This document shows, in pieces, positions 40,501 to 46,896 of a stretch of 64,000 bases of DNA. Origin of the DNA: Silurus meridionalis. Its lineage: Eukaryota; Chordata; Actinopteri; Siluriformes; Siluridae. Position 1 is the stretch's first letter. Each line of letters begins with the position of its first letter. Below the pieces are notes generated by a model. It ran no database searches. It was not told the origin of the DNA and saw only the letters and a list, made by a program, of their open reading frames with translations. Both the position numbers and the translations under genes were made by a program. Location: contig NC_060893.1 of the NCBI RefSeq assembly GCF_014805685.1, positions 14,227,773 through 14,291,772 of the forward strand. Direction: 5' to 3'.

Positions 40501-42780
40501 CTCCACCAAAGGAATATGAAGATGAAGTGTAAGTACACTGTCTTTGTAATTTATTCTTTCTCAGGTCTTTACAAATTATTCCAAATGGGGAAAAAAATTT
40601 AACTTGCTCCATGAAGATTGATGAAAACATTTCAGATCTTTTCGGAGCTAATTTAGGTTTAACATTCAATTAGTTAGATCTAATTATTCCTGTTTGCAGC
40701 GTCTTCAATGTCGCCAATCCAAAACTTTTCAACCATAGTCATGACTTTTGATAAATCTGAATTTGCATCAGGACCAGCTGTTCACTTGTTTGATGGAAAG
40801 CAAGATGCCTGTAGTGTTGATGTGTCTTGCTGAATGTGTGCCTGTCCCCTGTGTAATGTGTCTAGCCCTAAAGCAGCATCAGTCAGTTCTACTGCAAACA
40901 GAAAGGTTTTCCAGGGCAGTGCCTCTGTGTACAGACAGGGCTATGTGCTACAGATGAAAACACCTCACACCCCACACCCTGATCACCTACACAATCCTGG
41001 GTAACCTCTTTGAGCCCCATTTAAAATAGAGTGAGCGTATGCATCATGTACATGTGACGGTCTCTCGGACAGTCAAGAACACCACGTGTACCGTCCAATT
41101 AGTGTTTAGCTCAGGATTTTGTGTTCTGTTTAGAAAACAGAAATTTTTTATGAAGCTTTTATTCAGTGATTTTACTTTTGTTAGTTTAGATGGCATTTTT
41201 AAATTATATAAAATGCATGCATTTTATCATTTATTTAAAAAAAAGGTAGGACTGATTGGTTCTGTGTCCCAGGCAGAATCTTTAGCAGTCTTTCTGATTG
41301 ATGTTGTTCAAAGGGACTGTTACATGTCATGACTCGTACAGAGATGTGGTGATGGCTTGAGCTCAACTCCTGATGCAGCATGTTGCTATTTATTTCCTTG
41401 GACACATTAGAACATGTATTTTTTACAAGAATATAGAAAAGGAATAGCTATTAGAAAATCTGAGTTCATATAATATGAATTTAGCAACATGCTTTGCACT
41501 TGAAGTGTTTCTCTCACTGAATCTTCTGAGTGCCTCTCTTTTTAGAAATCTGAATCTTTCTTTTTTCTGAAAACGTGTGAAAGAGTGAAAATGCCTCCTT
41601 GTTTATAAATTTTATTTATATACAGTGGAACCCGGGTATGTCGATGTCCTAGGGGGTCGCCAAAAAGCATCGAGGTAACCGATGATCGAGATAAACGAAA
41701 ACAAAATGGCGGCAGTATATTAACGTGCTTGAAATTTCTTTATGTACATGATGTGCGTTAATAAATGAGAATGTGCATGCACGTGTTTTTGGAGGGTTTT
41801 TTACACAATAGCGTTGCTGCGATTTGTTTGATGAAGGCATGCTATAAAAATGTACATACGTTTGTTAACAACAAAAGGCATAAGTGCACCTACTAACAGC
41901 AGAGATTTACCAGTATACAATACAAACCACCATCCATTCTCCATACAAACCTTTATTATATTCTCCAACATTATAAACACACAGATCGCTCAAAAAAAAA
42001 AAAAAAAAACGCGGCTGCACAGTGCCGTTTCACATTTAGTCCACATGTGGAAAAAAAAAAAACATAACTAAGTGTCTGAAAACTTATGACCATCAGGCTG
42101 AAGTAATCCGCACAAACACACAAAGCAAAGTGTCCGAAAAAGCCGACCGACGGCACGGCGCGAAGCCGGAAAAAAAACCCGGAAGATCCAAAACTGAACC
42201 CGAAACCAAAAACGAGGGACAGAAAAGTCTCAAACGTGAACGGCCAAAGGGGCGTGGCAGGTGCCGGCCGCTTTCTCTGAAGCTCCGGCTTCAACTCCTT
42301 ACCGAGAGAGCCGTGCTCCTTACCGGCGTCGCTCCTTACCGAGAGCCGTGCTCCTTACCCTGCTCGCGCGTCCGCCGGTAAGGAGCACGGCTCTCGGTAA
42401 GGAGCGACGCGCCGGTAAGGAGTTGAAGCCGAGCGCCGCTCCGTTCATCACATAACATTTAACAAAAATGCATATGTGCACTTACTAACAGCAGAGATTC
42501 ACCAGTATACAATACAAACACCTGTAGTATCTGTAAGGTTTGATTTTTCCGCCACTTTCGCGAAGTTCTTCTGCGGCTGCACAGTGCCGATCGACATAAC
42601 TGACGTTAAAATTTCTTATTTTTCCCCCCTCTTGTGCTCGAGATATCAGGGTTCCGCGACATAAAAAAAGTCGACATAACCGATAAAAAATGCGTAGAAA
42701 AGCGAGAATTTGGCGGTTCCACTTCAAAACGTCGACTTAATAGGGTTGTCGAGTTAACCGAGGCGAGATAACCGGTTCCA

Positions 42781-42846
<66 letters not shown>

Positions 42847-42888
42847 TACTGTAATAATCTGATATTTTCTTGCAGGACATTCTTCTAA
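21119..42888 (+). CDS. ush1c: ush1c, harmonin scaffold protein (whole spliced coding span, 27 exons)
   Basis: Harmonin is a PDZ scaffold that, in vertebrates, links cadherin-23, protocadherin-15, myosin VIIa and SANS at hair-cell tip links and photoreceptors, and works in intestinal brush-border adhesion. The spliced product shows, in order, the N-terminal harmonin domain (about residues 1-84), PDZ1 (about 86-170, loop GLGLSV), PDZ2 (about 215-295, loop GMGISI), a charged coiled coil (about 300-380), an isoform-specific middle, PDZ3 (loop [11 protein letters not shown]) and the C-terminus DEVTFF. Human harmonin ends DELTFF. All exon phases agree and no frame break is seen. Predicted length is about 551 residues for the a-type form (human about 552) and about 913 for the b-type form. 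The start ATG has A at -3 and G at +4. Exon joins are inferred from homology and splice sites, not from transcripts. Confidence 0.96.
21791..21832. repeat. (TG)n microsatellite, ush1c intron 1
   Basis: About 21 TG units. Confidence 0.96.
22380..22500. mobile_element. degenerate dispersed repeat, ush1c intron 1
   Basis: CATTCATTCA units lead into CCACCCATTTTCACTAAACC and CTGGTCAGGGTTGCGGTGAA, the wording of a common fish interspersed repeat (SINE or DNA type). It is degraded, and I cannot assign the family. Confidence 0.4.
23044..23111 (+). CDS. ush1c: ush1c exon 2
   Basis: Encodes [20 protein letters not shown] onward, part of the harmonin N-terminal helical domain. Acceptor TTTGCAG, donor CATAA|GTAAGT; leaves phase 2. 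Confidence 0.94.
24254..24397 (+). CDS. ush1c: ush1c exon 3
   Basis: Residues about 35-83, including [12 protein letters not shown] and [17 protein letters not shown], the most conserved stretch of the N-terminal domain. Acceptor TATTAG, donor TCCAG|GTGAGA; enters and leaves in phase 2. Confidence 0.95.
24908..24941. repeat. perfect hairpin, 15-bp arms, ush1c intron 3
   Basis: ATTTACATAACAGAA, loop GTAA, then TTCTGTTATGTAAAT, with no mismatch. Confidence 0.92.
25816..25954 (+). CDS. ush1c: ush1c exon 4 (PDZ1, first half)
   Basis: Encodes [20 protein letters not shown] and continues to VGLQ. GLGLSV is the PDZ1 carboxylate-binding loop. Acceptor TGCAG, donor CAG|GTAAGA; leaves in phase 0. Confidence 0.95.
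26586..26646. repeat. (TTTA)n microsatellite, ush1c intron 4
   Basis: About 12 TTTA units about 140 bases before exon 5. Confidence 0.95.
26789..26897 (+). CDS. ush1c: ush1c exon 5 (PDZ1, second half)
   Basis: Encodes [20 protein letters not shown] and then the [11 protein letters not shown] strand that closes PDZ1. Acceptor TTGGCAG, donor GAC|GTAAGT; leaves in phase 1. Confidence 0.95.
26989..27013 (+). CDS. ush1c: ush1c exon 6 (25-nt microexon)
   Basis: Encodes HVGMIPVK, matching human HIGLIPVK just after PDZ1. It is only 25 nt and is kept because it is the piece that carries the frame from phase 1 to phase 2. Acceptor TTTATAG, donor AG|GTAATT. Confidence 0.9.
27181..28817 (-). mobile_element. 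Tc1-like DNA transposon, inactive, ush1c intron 6
   Basis: Terminal inverted repeats CAGTGCCTTGCAAAAGTATT (left) and its near-perfect complement CAGTGCCTTGCGAAAGTATT (right) bound 1637 bp, flanked on both sides by TA, the expected target duplication. One broken transposase lies on the minus strand, opposite to ush1c. The length and layout fit a full-length Tc1/mariner element. Confidence 0.95.
27397..28412 (-). pseudogene. Tc1-like transposase pseudogene
   Basis: The reading starts [20 protein letters not shown] and shows the helix-turn-helix region and the GRPPR motif. Three frames are needed: the frame changes near 28003 (before the [16 protein letters not shown] block) and again near 27840 (before [10 protein letters not shown]). 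The first catalytic Asp (WSDETK) and second Asp ([10 protein letters not shown]) are present. The third position reads NPIKNLW where the family has NPIENLW, so the catalytic Glu is Lys. Two frameshifts plus this change make it inactive. Confidence 0.93.
28851..29030. repeat. 92-bp tandem duplication, ush1c intron 6
   Basis: Copies begin at 28851 and 28943 (CCTTATTATT...) and end CTTCCAGTCA at 28938 and 29030. They differ at only about two positions (TTTAGAT/TTCAGAT; TTAGAGTCC/TTACAGTCC), so the duplication is recent. It starts 34 bases after the Tc1-like element. Each copy ends in a TTTCTTCCAG sequence resembling a splice acceptor. Confidence 0.95.
29217..29664 (-). mobile_element. solo LTR (LTR retrotransposon remnant), ush1c intron 6
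   Basis: 448 bp beginning TGTTAGGAAG and ending CTCTTACA, flanked on both sides by the same 5-bp word GTGCT (29212-29216, 29665-29669), a target-site duplication. TG...CA ends and a 5-bp duplication are LTR hallmarks. On the minus strand a TATA box (GAGTATAAAAAGCC, near 29543) supports that orientation. Short direct repeats (TTTTCCTATC-x-GGCTCGAAGGAC, twice) lie near the left end. No internal coding region is present. Confidence 0.82.
30021..30078 (+). CDS. ush1c: ush1c exon 7
   Basis: Encodes [19 protein letters not shown], the linker between PDZ1 and PDZ2 (human [19 protein letters not shown]). Acceptor TAATCAG, donor GGG|GTAAGT, phase 0. Confidence 0.95.
30153..30256 (+). CDS. ush1c: ush1c exon 8 (PDZ2 start)
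   Basis: Encodes the polar linker [16 protein letters not shown], then [20 protein letters not shown] begins the PDZ2 binding loop. Only 74 bases separate it from exon 7. Acceptor TGACAG, donor ATCAG|GTGAAA; leaves in phase 2. Confidence 0.93.
30774..30858 (+). CDS. ush1c: ush1c exon 9 (PDZ2)
   Basis: Encodes [20 protein letters not shown] and [11 protein letters not shown]2 strands and helix A. Acceptor GATTCAG, donor CAG|GTATTC; leaves in phase 0. Confidence 0.95.
30974..31033 (+). CDS. ush1c: ush1c exon 10 (PDZ2)
   Basis: Encodes [23 protein letters not shown]2 core. Acceptor TGTAG, donor GAG|GTAGGG, phase 0 on both sides. Confidence 0.95.
31135..31191 (+). CDS. ush1c: ush1c exon 11 (PDZ2 end)
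   Basis: Encodes [19 protein letters not shown], the last helix and strand of PDZ2. Acceptor TTGTAG, donor GCT|GTAAGT, phase 0. Confidence 0.94.
31819..31961 (+). CDS. ush1c: ush1c exon 12 (coiled coil 1)
   Basis: Encodes [20 protein letters not shown] and a highly charged helix continuing to EQQEKERL. Acceptor TTTCAG. The donor CT|GTCAGT has C at +3 but gives the correct phase 2 into exon 13. Confidence 0.92.
32105..32290 (-). mobile_element. non-LTR retrotransposon 3' tail fragment, ush1c intron 12
   Basis: On the minus strand: TTACAGCAGC-like text on the other strand reads as TGCTGTAACACCAG, CCCACTGTGGGACAAATAAA and GGTATGTCTTG, then a TTATC tail. The same wording recurs at 44471-44690, so this is one LINE family inserted twice in the window. 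Confidence 0.65.
32487..32552 (+). CDS. ush1c: ush1c exon 13 (coiled coil 1)
   Basis: Encodes [20 protein letters not shown], the continuing coiled coil. Acceptor TTGCAG, donor GAAAA|GTATGT, phase 2. Confidence 0.94.
32641..32780 (+). CDS. ush1c: ush1c exon 14 (end of coiled coil 1, S/P-rich tail)
   Basis: Encodes [20 protein letters not shown], then a Ser/Pro-rich tail ([17 protein letters not shown]). The preferred donor is TCAG|GTGCGA at 32781; a second GT at 32793 (ACTG|GTACAA) would add four residues and leave the same phase 1. This exon is the fork: its phase-1 end can join the acidic exon at 33051 or the b-type exon at 33340. Confidence 0.86.
33051..33097 (+). CDS. ush1c: ush1c alternative acidic exon (a-type isoform)
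   Basis: Read in phase 1 it encodes [16 protein letters not shown], comparable in acidity and position to the human a-isoform segment between coiled coil 1 and PDZ3. Acceptor ATACAG, donor GAA|GTGAGT. It ends in phase 0, so it joins the shared exon at 38230 in frame but not the b-type exon at 33340, which needs phase 1. It should therefore replace the b-type block rather than be added to it. Confidence 0.75.
33340..33389 (+). CDS. ush1c: ush1c b-type exon B1
   Basis: Encodes [17 protein letters not shown], matching the human harmonin-b motif WFYRYDGKFPTIRK. Acceptor CCCTAG, donor AAAG|GTACTC. Enters in phase 1 from exon 14 and leaves in phase 0. Confidence 0.88.
33546..33710 (+). CDS. ush1c: ush1c b-type exon B2 (coiled coil 2)
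   Basis: Opens with the basic cluster [11 protein letters not shown], then a long charged helix containing [20 protein letters not shown]. Matches the second coiled coil of human harmonin-b. Acceptor ATTCAG, donor GAG|GTACAA, phase 0, 55 codons. Confidence 0.92.
33868..33984 (+). CDS. ush1c: ush1c b-type exon B3 (coiled coil 2)
   Basis: Encodes [20 protein letters not shown] and [12 protein letters not shown], almost identical to human harmonin-b. Acceptor GGGCAG, donor GAG|GTAAAC, phase 0. Confidence 0.94.
34129..34749 (+). CDS. ush1c: ush1c b-type exon B4 (large proline/serine-rich exon)
   Basis: A 621-nt exon of 207 codons. It begins with [20 protein letters not shown], like human LHTTDLDDIPLD, then becomes a Pro/Ser/Thr-rich low-complexity region with an uninterrupted run of 22 prolines at 34531-34596. 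Human harmonin-b has a PST-rich region here too, so this is the expected domain with a lineage-specific homopolymer. Acceptor TGTGCAG, donor CAG|GTAGCA, phase 0. The junction-like ATG at 34129 is internal, not a start. Confidence 0.9.
34531..34596 (+). repeat. ush1c: 22-codon polyproline tract (CCN)n in ush1c exon B4
   Basis: A 66-base mix of CCA, CCT and CCG codons, all proline. The interrupted codon pattern suggests selection on the peptide as well as repeat slippage. Confidence 0.96.
35601..35717 (+). CDS. ush1c: ush1c b-type exon B5
   Basis: Encodes [20 protein letters not shown] and onward to RTILRPEPT. The core SKPVM is shared with human harmonin-b. Acceptor CTGTAG, donor ACG|GTAAGT, phase 0. 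Confidence 0.85.
36250..36400. other. candidate conserved intronic element, ush1c
   Basis: A balanced-composition stretch with TGATTAGTCTCATCAGCTGC and CAGGTGTTCC inside an AT-rich intron. No in-frame exon is supported. Confidence 0.2.
36647..36709 (+). CDS. ush1c: ush1c b-type exon B6
   Basis: Encodes [20 protein letters not shown] plus Q; the core MLKRMVVY equals human harmonin-b. Acceptor TTGTAG, donor CAA|GTAATC, phase 0, joining the shared exon at 38230. Confidence 0.87.
36880..37030 (+). mobile_element. old L2-like 3' tail, ush1c intron before exon at 38230
   Basis: Degraded version of the L2 ending: CTGGTTCCCCTTAAACTTTT, GAATATTCTCCTT, GCTGCTTTGTGGCAATGTAT and TTAAAAGCGCAATAGAAACA. 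Compare the cleaner copy at 19840-20022. Confidence 0.7.
37447..37528. repeat. (AT)n microsatellite
   Basis: About 40 AT units with one GT interruption. Confidence 0.97.
38230..38271 (+). CDS. ush1c: ush1c shared exon before PDZ3
   Basis: Encodes [14 protein letters not shown] (human DFRKYEEGFDPYSM). Acceptor AAACAG, donor ATG|GTACTG, phase 0. It is used by both isoform classes and is the point where they rejoin. Confidence 0.93.
38847..38900 (+). CDS. ush1c: ush1c exon leading into PDZ3
   Basis: Encodes [18 protein letters not shown], the first strand of PDZ3 (human [18 protein letters not shown]). Acceptor TTACAG, donor AAG|GTAACT, phase 0. Confidence 0.95.
39347..39446 (+). CDS. ush1c: ush1c PDZ3 exon 1
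   Basis: Encodes [20 protein letters not shown] and onward to [15 protein letters not shown] is the PDZ3 binding-loop region. Acceptor GTGCAG, donor CATG|GTGAGG; leaves in phase 1. Confidence 0.95.
39559..39668 (+). CDS. ush1c: ush1c PDZ3 exon 2
   Basis: Encodes [20 protein letters not shown] and onward to ARAWNSGG. Enters in phase 1 after CTCTCAG and leaves in phase 0 at GGG|GTATGA. Confidence 0.95.
40374..40466. repeat. (TG)n microsatellite abutting a splice acceptor
   Basis: About 90 bases of interrupted TG, ending six bases before the exon at 40473. Confidence 0.97.
40473..40528 (+). CDS. ush1c: ush1c penultimate coding exon
   Basis: Encodes [18 protein letters not shown], the last strand of PDZ3 and linker. 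The acceptor is CCTTAG, set directly against a long TG repeat with almost no pyrimidine tract. Donor GAAGT|GTAAGT leaves phase 2. The 56-nt exon is not a multiple of three, so skipping it would shift the frame. Confidence 0.93.
41623..42783. mobile_element. non-autonomous Tigger/pogo-like DNA transposon, last ush1c intron
   Basis: Ends are CAGTGGAACC and GGTTCCACTG, a perfect 10-bp terminal inverted repeat flanked by TA on both sides. Subterminal ATCGAGGTAACCGATGATCG and CGAGTTAACCGAGGCGAGAT repeats resemble Tigger-type ends. It is 1161 bp with no transposase frame. Inside are a GC-rich hairpin (42287-42430) and a directly repeated block (41887-41928 and 42478-42519; 42011-42027 and 42573-42589). 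Superfamily assignment rests on the termini only. Confidence 0.82.
42287..42430. repeat. GC-rich long hairpin within the Tigger-like element
   Basis: Inner arms of 33 bp pair perfectly (42327-42359 with 42377-42409, loop of 17). Outer arms of 17 bp also pair perfectly (42287-42303 with 42414-42430). The left side holds one extra copy of a CTCCTTACCGAGAG-CCGTG unit. Confidence 0.95.
42784..42841. repeat. (TA)n microsatellite at the edge of the Tigger-like element
   Basis: Begins at the element's TA target site and ends about 35 bases before the last ush1c coding exon. Confidence 0.96.
42876..42888 (+). CDS. ush1c: ush1c last coding exon (VTFF, stop)
   Basis: Acceptor TTCTTGCAG. Nine coding bases after the completed codon GTG encode TFF, followed by TAA, giving the end EDEVTFF. 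Human harmonin ends DELTFF, a tail that can bind PDZ domains. The preceding intron of about 2.3 kb contains a Tigger-like insertion and an AT microsatellite that ends only about 35 bases upstream of this exon. Confidence 0.9.
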
Positions 42889-43066
42889 GATCCTGGATCC
42901 AGGACATTCTTCAGATTGACAGACCTTTTTTTTTTTTTTTTACATTTTGTCTATGCTTAATTTGAAGCTGTGCGGAATACTTTTGTATTTTGTGCAGAAG
43001 AAATTGTGGTTTGAAATGATTTTTCCCCATAACAAGTCACAGGAACTGAAGAGCATTCTTAAGGTC

Positions 43067-43072
43067 AATAAA
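43067..43072 (+). promoter_or_regulatory. ush1c: ush1c poly(A) signal AATAAA
   Basis: AATAAA lies about 180 bases after the ush1c stop codon and is followed by a TG-rich stretch (43086-43115), a typical downstream element. It is the first good signal after the gene. Confidence 0.65.
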
Positions 43073-43587
43073 AAAAAGTTTATTTCCCTGTGATTGTGGT
43101 TTATCTGTCTTGTGTGTAAGAACTTGCAAAAAAAAGACCTTAGAAACTTGCATAGAGTGTGATGTGAAAGATTCTTTCTATTCTTGGTGTGAGCTATGTT
43201 GCTGTGTTCTGTGTCAGTAAGTGAATCCATGCCACCAAACTCATTCCAGTCTGACTTGAAACCTGTTTTATCCAATTTAGAGTCTATTCCTCCAGAATTA
43301 TTTTTCTTTGTTAGACAATATTTCACACATGCTGACATTTTAGAAGATTGAAATTAATGTTAGAAAAGATAAAATCATGCATAAATGGCAGGAGGGGTTG
43401 TGGGAGTGAAACATTGCATTTGCACCACCTACTGTTGGGATAATTATACAAGTATACATTATACTTCATTTTGCCACACATCTTGAAAGATATTAATCAA
43501 AGGATTTCTTTATTGATTTATTTCTTTTAATTTATTTGAAATTAAAGTAAATGTAGCATAATTTGTAAAATATTTTAAAATGTGGAA

Positions 43588-43810
43588 GTGGTATCTAAGT
43601 AGTTAACTGTCTAAATGACTGATCGTAAGGTTAAGGGTGCAAACTCCAGTATCTTAAGCTTAAGGCCCTTAACTCTCTCTGATCCTGGGGTGCTGTACCA
43701 TGGCTGACCTTGTGCTCTGATTCCAGCTTCCTAACATTGCTGGGATATGTGAAGAAATAATTGCACCGTGCTGTAAGGTACATGGGACAAGTACAAAGCA
43801 ACTTTACATT
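43588..43810 (+). mobile_element. SINE-like repeat, intergenic
   Basis: Contains AGGTTAAGGGTGCAAACTCC (a tRNA-like B box position), AAGGCCCTTAACTCTCTCTG, GGGGTGCTGTACCATGGCTG and GGGATATGTGAAGAAATAAT, ending near GGGACAAGTACAAAGCA. It is longer than the copy at 17228-17376 and is the best representative of the family here. Confidence 0.72.
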
Positions 43811-44270
43811 ATTAATTAATCTGGAATAGACAATATAAACGATTGTGCCACTTACTGTAAAATAAAATAAAAATCCCTATACAGTATATAAACTGAGTAT
43901 GGTCTTAATATTATTTACTTAAGATCAAGAAATGGCTCCAAAACGATTAAGGAGCATTTTGTGTTAAAGTTATTTGAGCTATAGAAAAGTTCCTGTGTAC
44001 AAGTTAAGGCCTTCACCGCCATCTGTAAATCAACACAACCCGGACTTAAAAATCACTAGTTACGCCCAGAACATTATTGTAAATGCGATTTTAAAATGGA
44101 GGGGCGTGGCTATTAAACTCGATTTGCAAATGGATCCGAAAAACGTTAAACTGATTTGTTGTTGGAGTTAGAAAAGGACACTTCAGGACAGCGCATGTTA
44201 TACTGAAATAATGCTGAAATGTATTCTTTGTTTTAGCTCTTTGTTCTCTCATACACTGTACCGCAGTTAG

Positions 44271-44285
44271 CCACCAGAGGGCGTC
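44271..44285 (+). promoter_or_regulatory. CTCF-like motif between ush1c and abcc8
   Basis: CCACCAGAGGGCGTC agrees with the CTCF core at almost every position. It sits between the two genes, where an insulator would be expected, but binding is not shown. Confidence 0.5.
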
Positions 44286-44470
44286 AGTGGCTTTTGGCTT
44301 TTTCTTTTCATTGCTATGCTGTTTACTTCAGTTTAGTTTAAATGTTAATGTTTTAGTTTTATATATTATACATTTATGCCTTGTTTTTATTTTCTACATT
44401 ATAAAAGTGTATATTTATGGAAAATAACGTTAAAATTCGTGTAGCATAAACAATATATCTTCTGTAGCAT

Positions 44471-44690
44471 ATAAGATAAGATAAAATAAGATAAGATAAG
44501 ATAAGATAAGATAAGATAAGATAAGATAAGATATACCTTTATTCGTTCCACAGTGGGAAAAATTCTCTGGTACAGCAGCAAAGAAAAATAAAATGTGCAA
44601 ATATATAAAATAATAAAGACATAATGCAGTATATAGTATATACACAACACAATGTATAAACACAAAAGAAGAAAATAAAAATATATATTA
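44471..44690 (-). mobile_element. non-LTR retrotransposon 3' end with (TTATC)n tail
   Basis: Read on the minus strand it ends CCCACTGTGGAACGAATAAA, GGTATATC and then about ten TTATC units (44471-44531). It belongs to the same family as 32105-32290. No coding region is left. Confidence 0.72.
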
Positions 44691-45794
44691 ACTGCTACAT
44701 GAATTTAGCTAGCTTCGAAAACCGACAATAAACCGATTGTGAGAGCAACATGATAATAAGAATATCATGCGAGTGTGCGAATCAATAAATGTTATAAATA
44801 CAAAATATCAAAGGTTTTTACACTTGAAAATATGAGCATGATATACAGTATATTAAAAAAGGAGTACTATCAACAAAGCTACATAAGAAAAAAGCAGGTG
44901 ATTGACTAGAAGTACGGGGTAAATGTGCTTAGCTGTATGTTTTTTAAATGCATAATTTATTACTAGTTACAGTTTTCAGAGCCAAACAGACGCAGCACCA
45001 TAGACACAGATGAGTGGTGTATCTCTCCACCCTGTGGTGCAGGTGAGTGCTACAGTAACCTGTAACTTTCTGCCTCATGAGTTTATTTATGAGCACGCGC
45101 CTTTTTTCAGCACCATGGCCAGATCCAACATGAACAAACACTGACCATATGTCACAGTAAATCTGTTCCACGTCCATCATTTTATCGCTGCACACCGTTT
45201 CCGGTGGACGAGGGAGAGTTTTACAGCAACAGATCTGACAGACATCATGCAGTTATACAGAACCTTACAGGTCTGCTTTTAAAACCATTCTGGAATAAAC
45301 GTGGAGTTCCGCTATTAAGATGATTCCCCGATACAGACCGGTATGTATGCTGTTACAAACAATTTATGTCTAGATTTATGATGCTGGAGTTAGTTTGAGC
45401 ACGGTTGTGAGTAACGCAACAGCAACCCAACACAGTGTTTTGTGAGAAATCCAAACCTTGTGCCAAAGCAACTTATGACTCACTTGCTAAGTACATTTAC
45501 TGTACATTTTACATCATTGGCTGACTTGCATGTGAGACAGGATACTGAAGAGATGCCTGGGGTTTAAAACTTAAAAACTCAAGTATAAAAACACTGGCAT
45601 GCCACTGTGGACGTTTGAAGTTGCAAACTTGTGATCAGTTGGCTAATTCCTTTTGTCTAGTACCACCGTTAATGTACCATTTCTAGATCTTGTGTGCTTG
45701 GAGTTAGAAGGAAGACTTGTAAAGCTGTAGTTGTAGTTGTAGATGGGGGCCACAACAGTGTTTCTTTCCTCACCATGCTTTATTGCAGATGTGC

Positions 45795-45845
<51 letters not shown>
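45795..45845. repeat. (TG)n microsatellite
   Basis: About 25 TG units. Confidence 0.97.
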
Positions 45846-45848
<3 letters not shown>

Positions 45849-46859
45849 TAGTGAAACAGAGAGAAACCTATAGTGATTGTCATAACAAATGAGAATGAAA
45901 GTATATATTGATAGCATGTCAGACATCCAGGATGCTTCAGCTGCTCTTTTAGTTTATAAATGACTCAGAGTTTTCCTTGACTTTTGAACTCGGCCGCCCA
46001 ATAAGGTTCTTGGTAGGATGACACAGGGGTCATTATCCACGTCACCATGAAACACAAGGACATCAGTGATAGTGCAGTGTACCCCTTTGATGTCATTTAC
46101 GTATTACTGTGTTTATTTATTTTTTCCAACAGTTTTTGGGATTTTACATGATGTAAAATTAGACTGTGGGTGTTCTCAGTTTGGCAGCTTGTTTGGTTCT
46201 CAGCTTTCCATTGTTGCAACATTCATTTACTCATAAGGTGGCTCTAAAGAAGACTATATATCAATTATAAATGTGGCAATTGTCTGAGGGCTCACTTAAA
46301 CCAATGACCAAGAAACAATAACAAGCTACTAAATATTAAAGTCCTACAAGGAAAGATTAGTCTATAAAAGGGATGTCTGGAAGCCTTTTGGGAAGTTTGT
46401 TGTTCATGTTTACTTAGCAGTAAGGCTTCCAAGAAAAACTTGACTATACAAATGACTTTGTGAGGAAGTGTGTAATGCAGGAAGAGAAGCTTTCTCTTGG
46501 AAATAGCCTTTCCATTGAAATGGCAAGCAAGTAAAACCACCTTATATGTCCTGATTTGTTAAAAGGTTTACATTACTTGCAAAATGATTGTGGCTTAAAC
46601 AATATTGTAGCCATTCTTTTTTTACCTGATATTAGCTAGCTAAGAAAAACAGCATGAGACGATATACTGTCACTGTATAAGCACCATTTTAGAGGGTACA
46701 TAAATACATTTTGTGAACATAACTTGTTTTTCTTCTTTTAAGAGCCTAAGGCAGAACAGTGGCCTGAAAAATGAGAGTTTGCCTTCTAACAGCTATTTTA
46801 TTGACAGCTTTTACAATGTAAGAAGAAATTAATTAAAATGATAAAGCTTATAATTAATA

Positions 46860-46896
46860 AGAAGAAGAAGAAGAAGAAGAAGAAAAAGAAGAAGAA
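46860..46896. repeat. (AAG)n microsatellite
   Basis: About 12 GAA units with one AAAAAG interruption. Confidence 0.93.

Noticed and set aside
41971..42381. Basic open frames on both strands in the last ush1c intron
   Set aside because: They lie inside the Tigger-like element and its hairpin, and do not resemble a transposase.
44463..44531. Possible satellite or CRISPR-like array of ATAAG units
   Set aside because: It is the short-unit tail of a LINE; there are no spacers and the host is a vertebrate.
44944..45195. 83-codon minus-strand frame (MMDVEQIYCDIWSVFVHVGS...)
   Set aside because: It looks somewhat protein-like, but I recognise no family and found no partner exon with a matching phase. 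A search could revive it.
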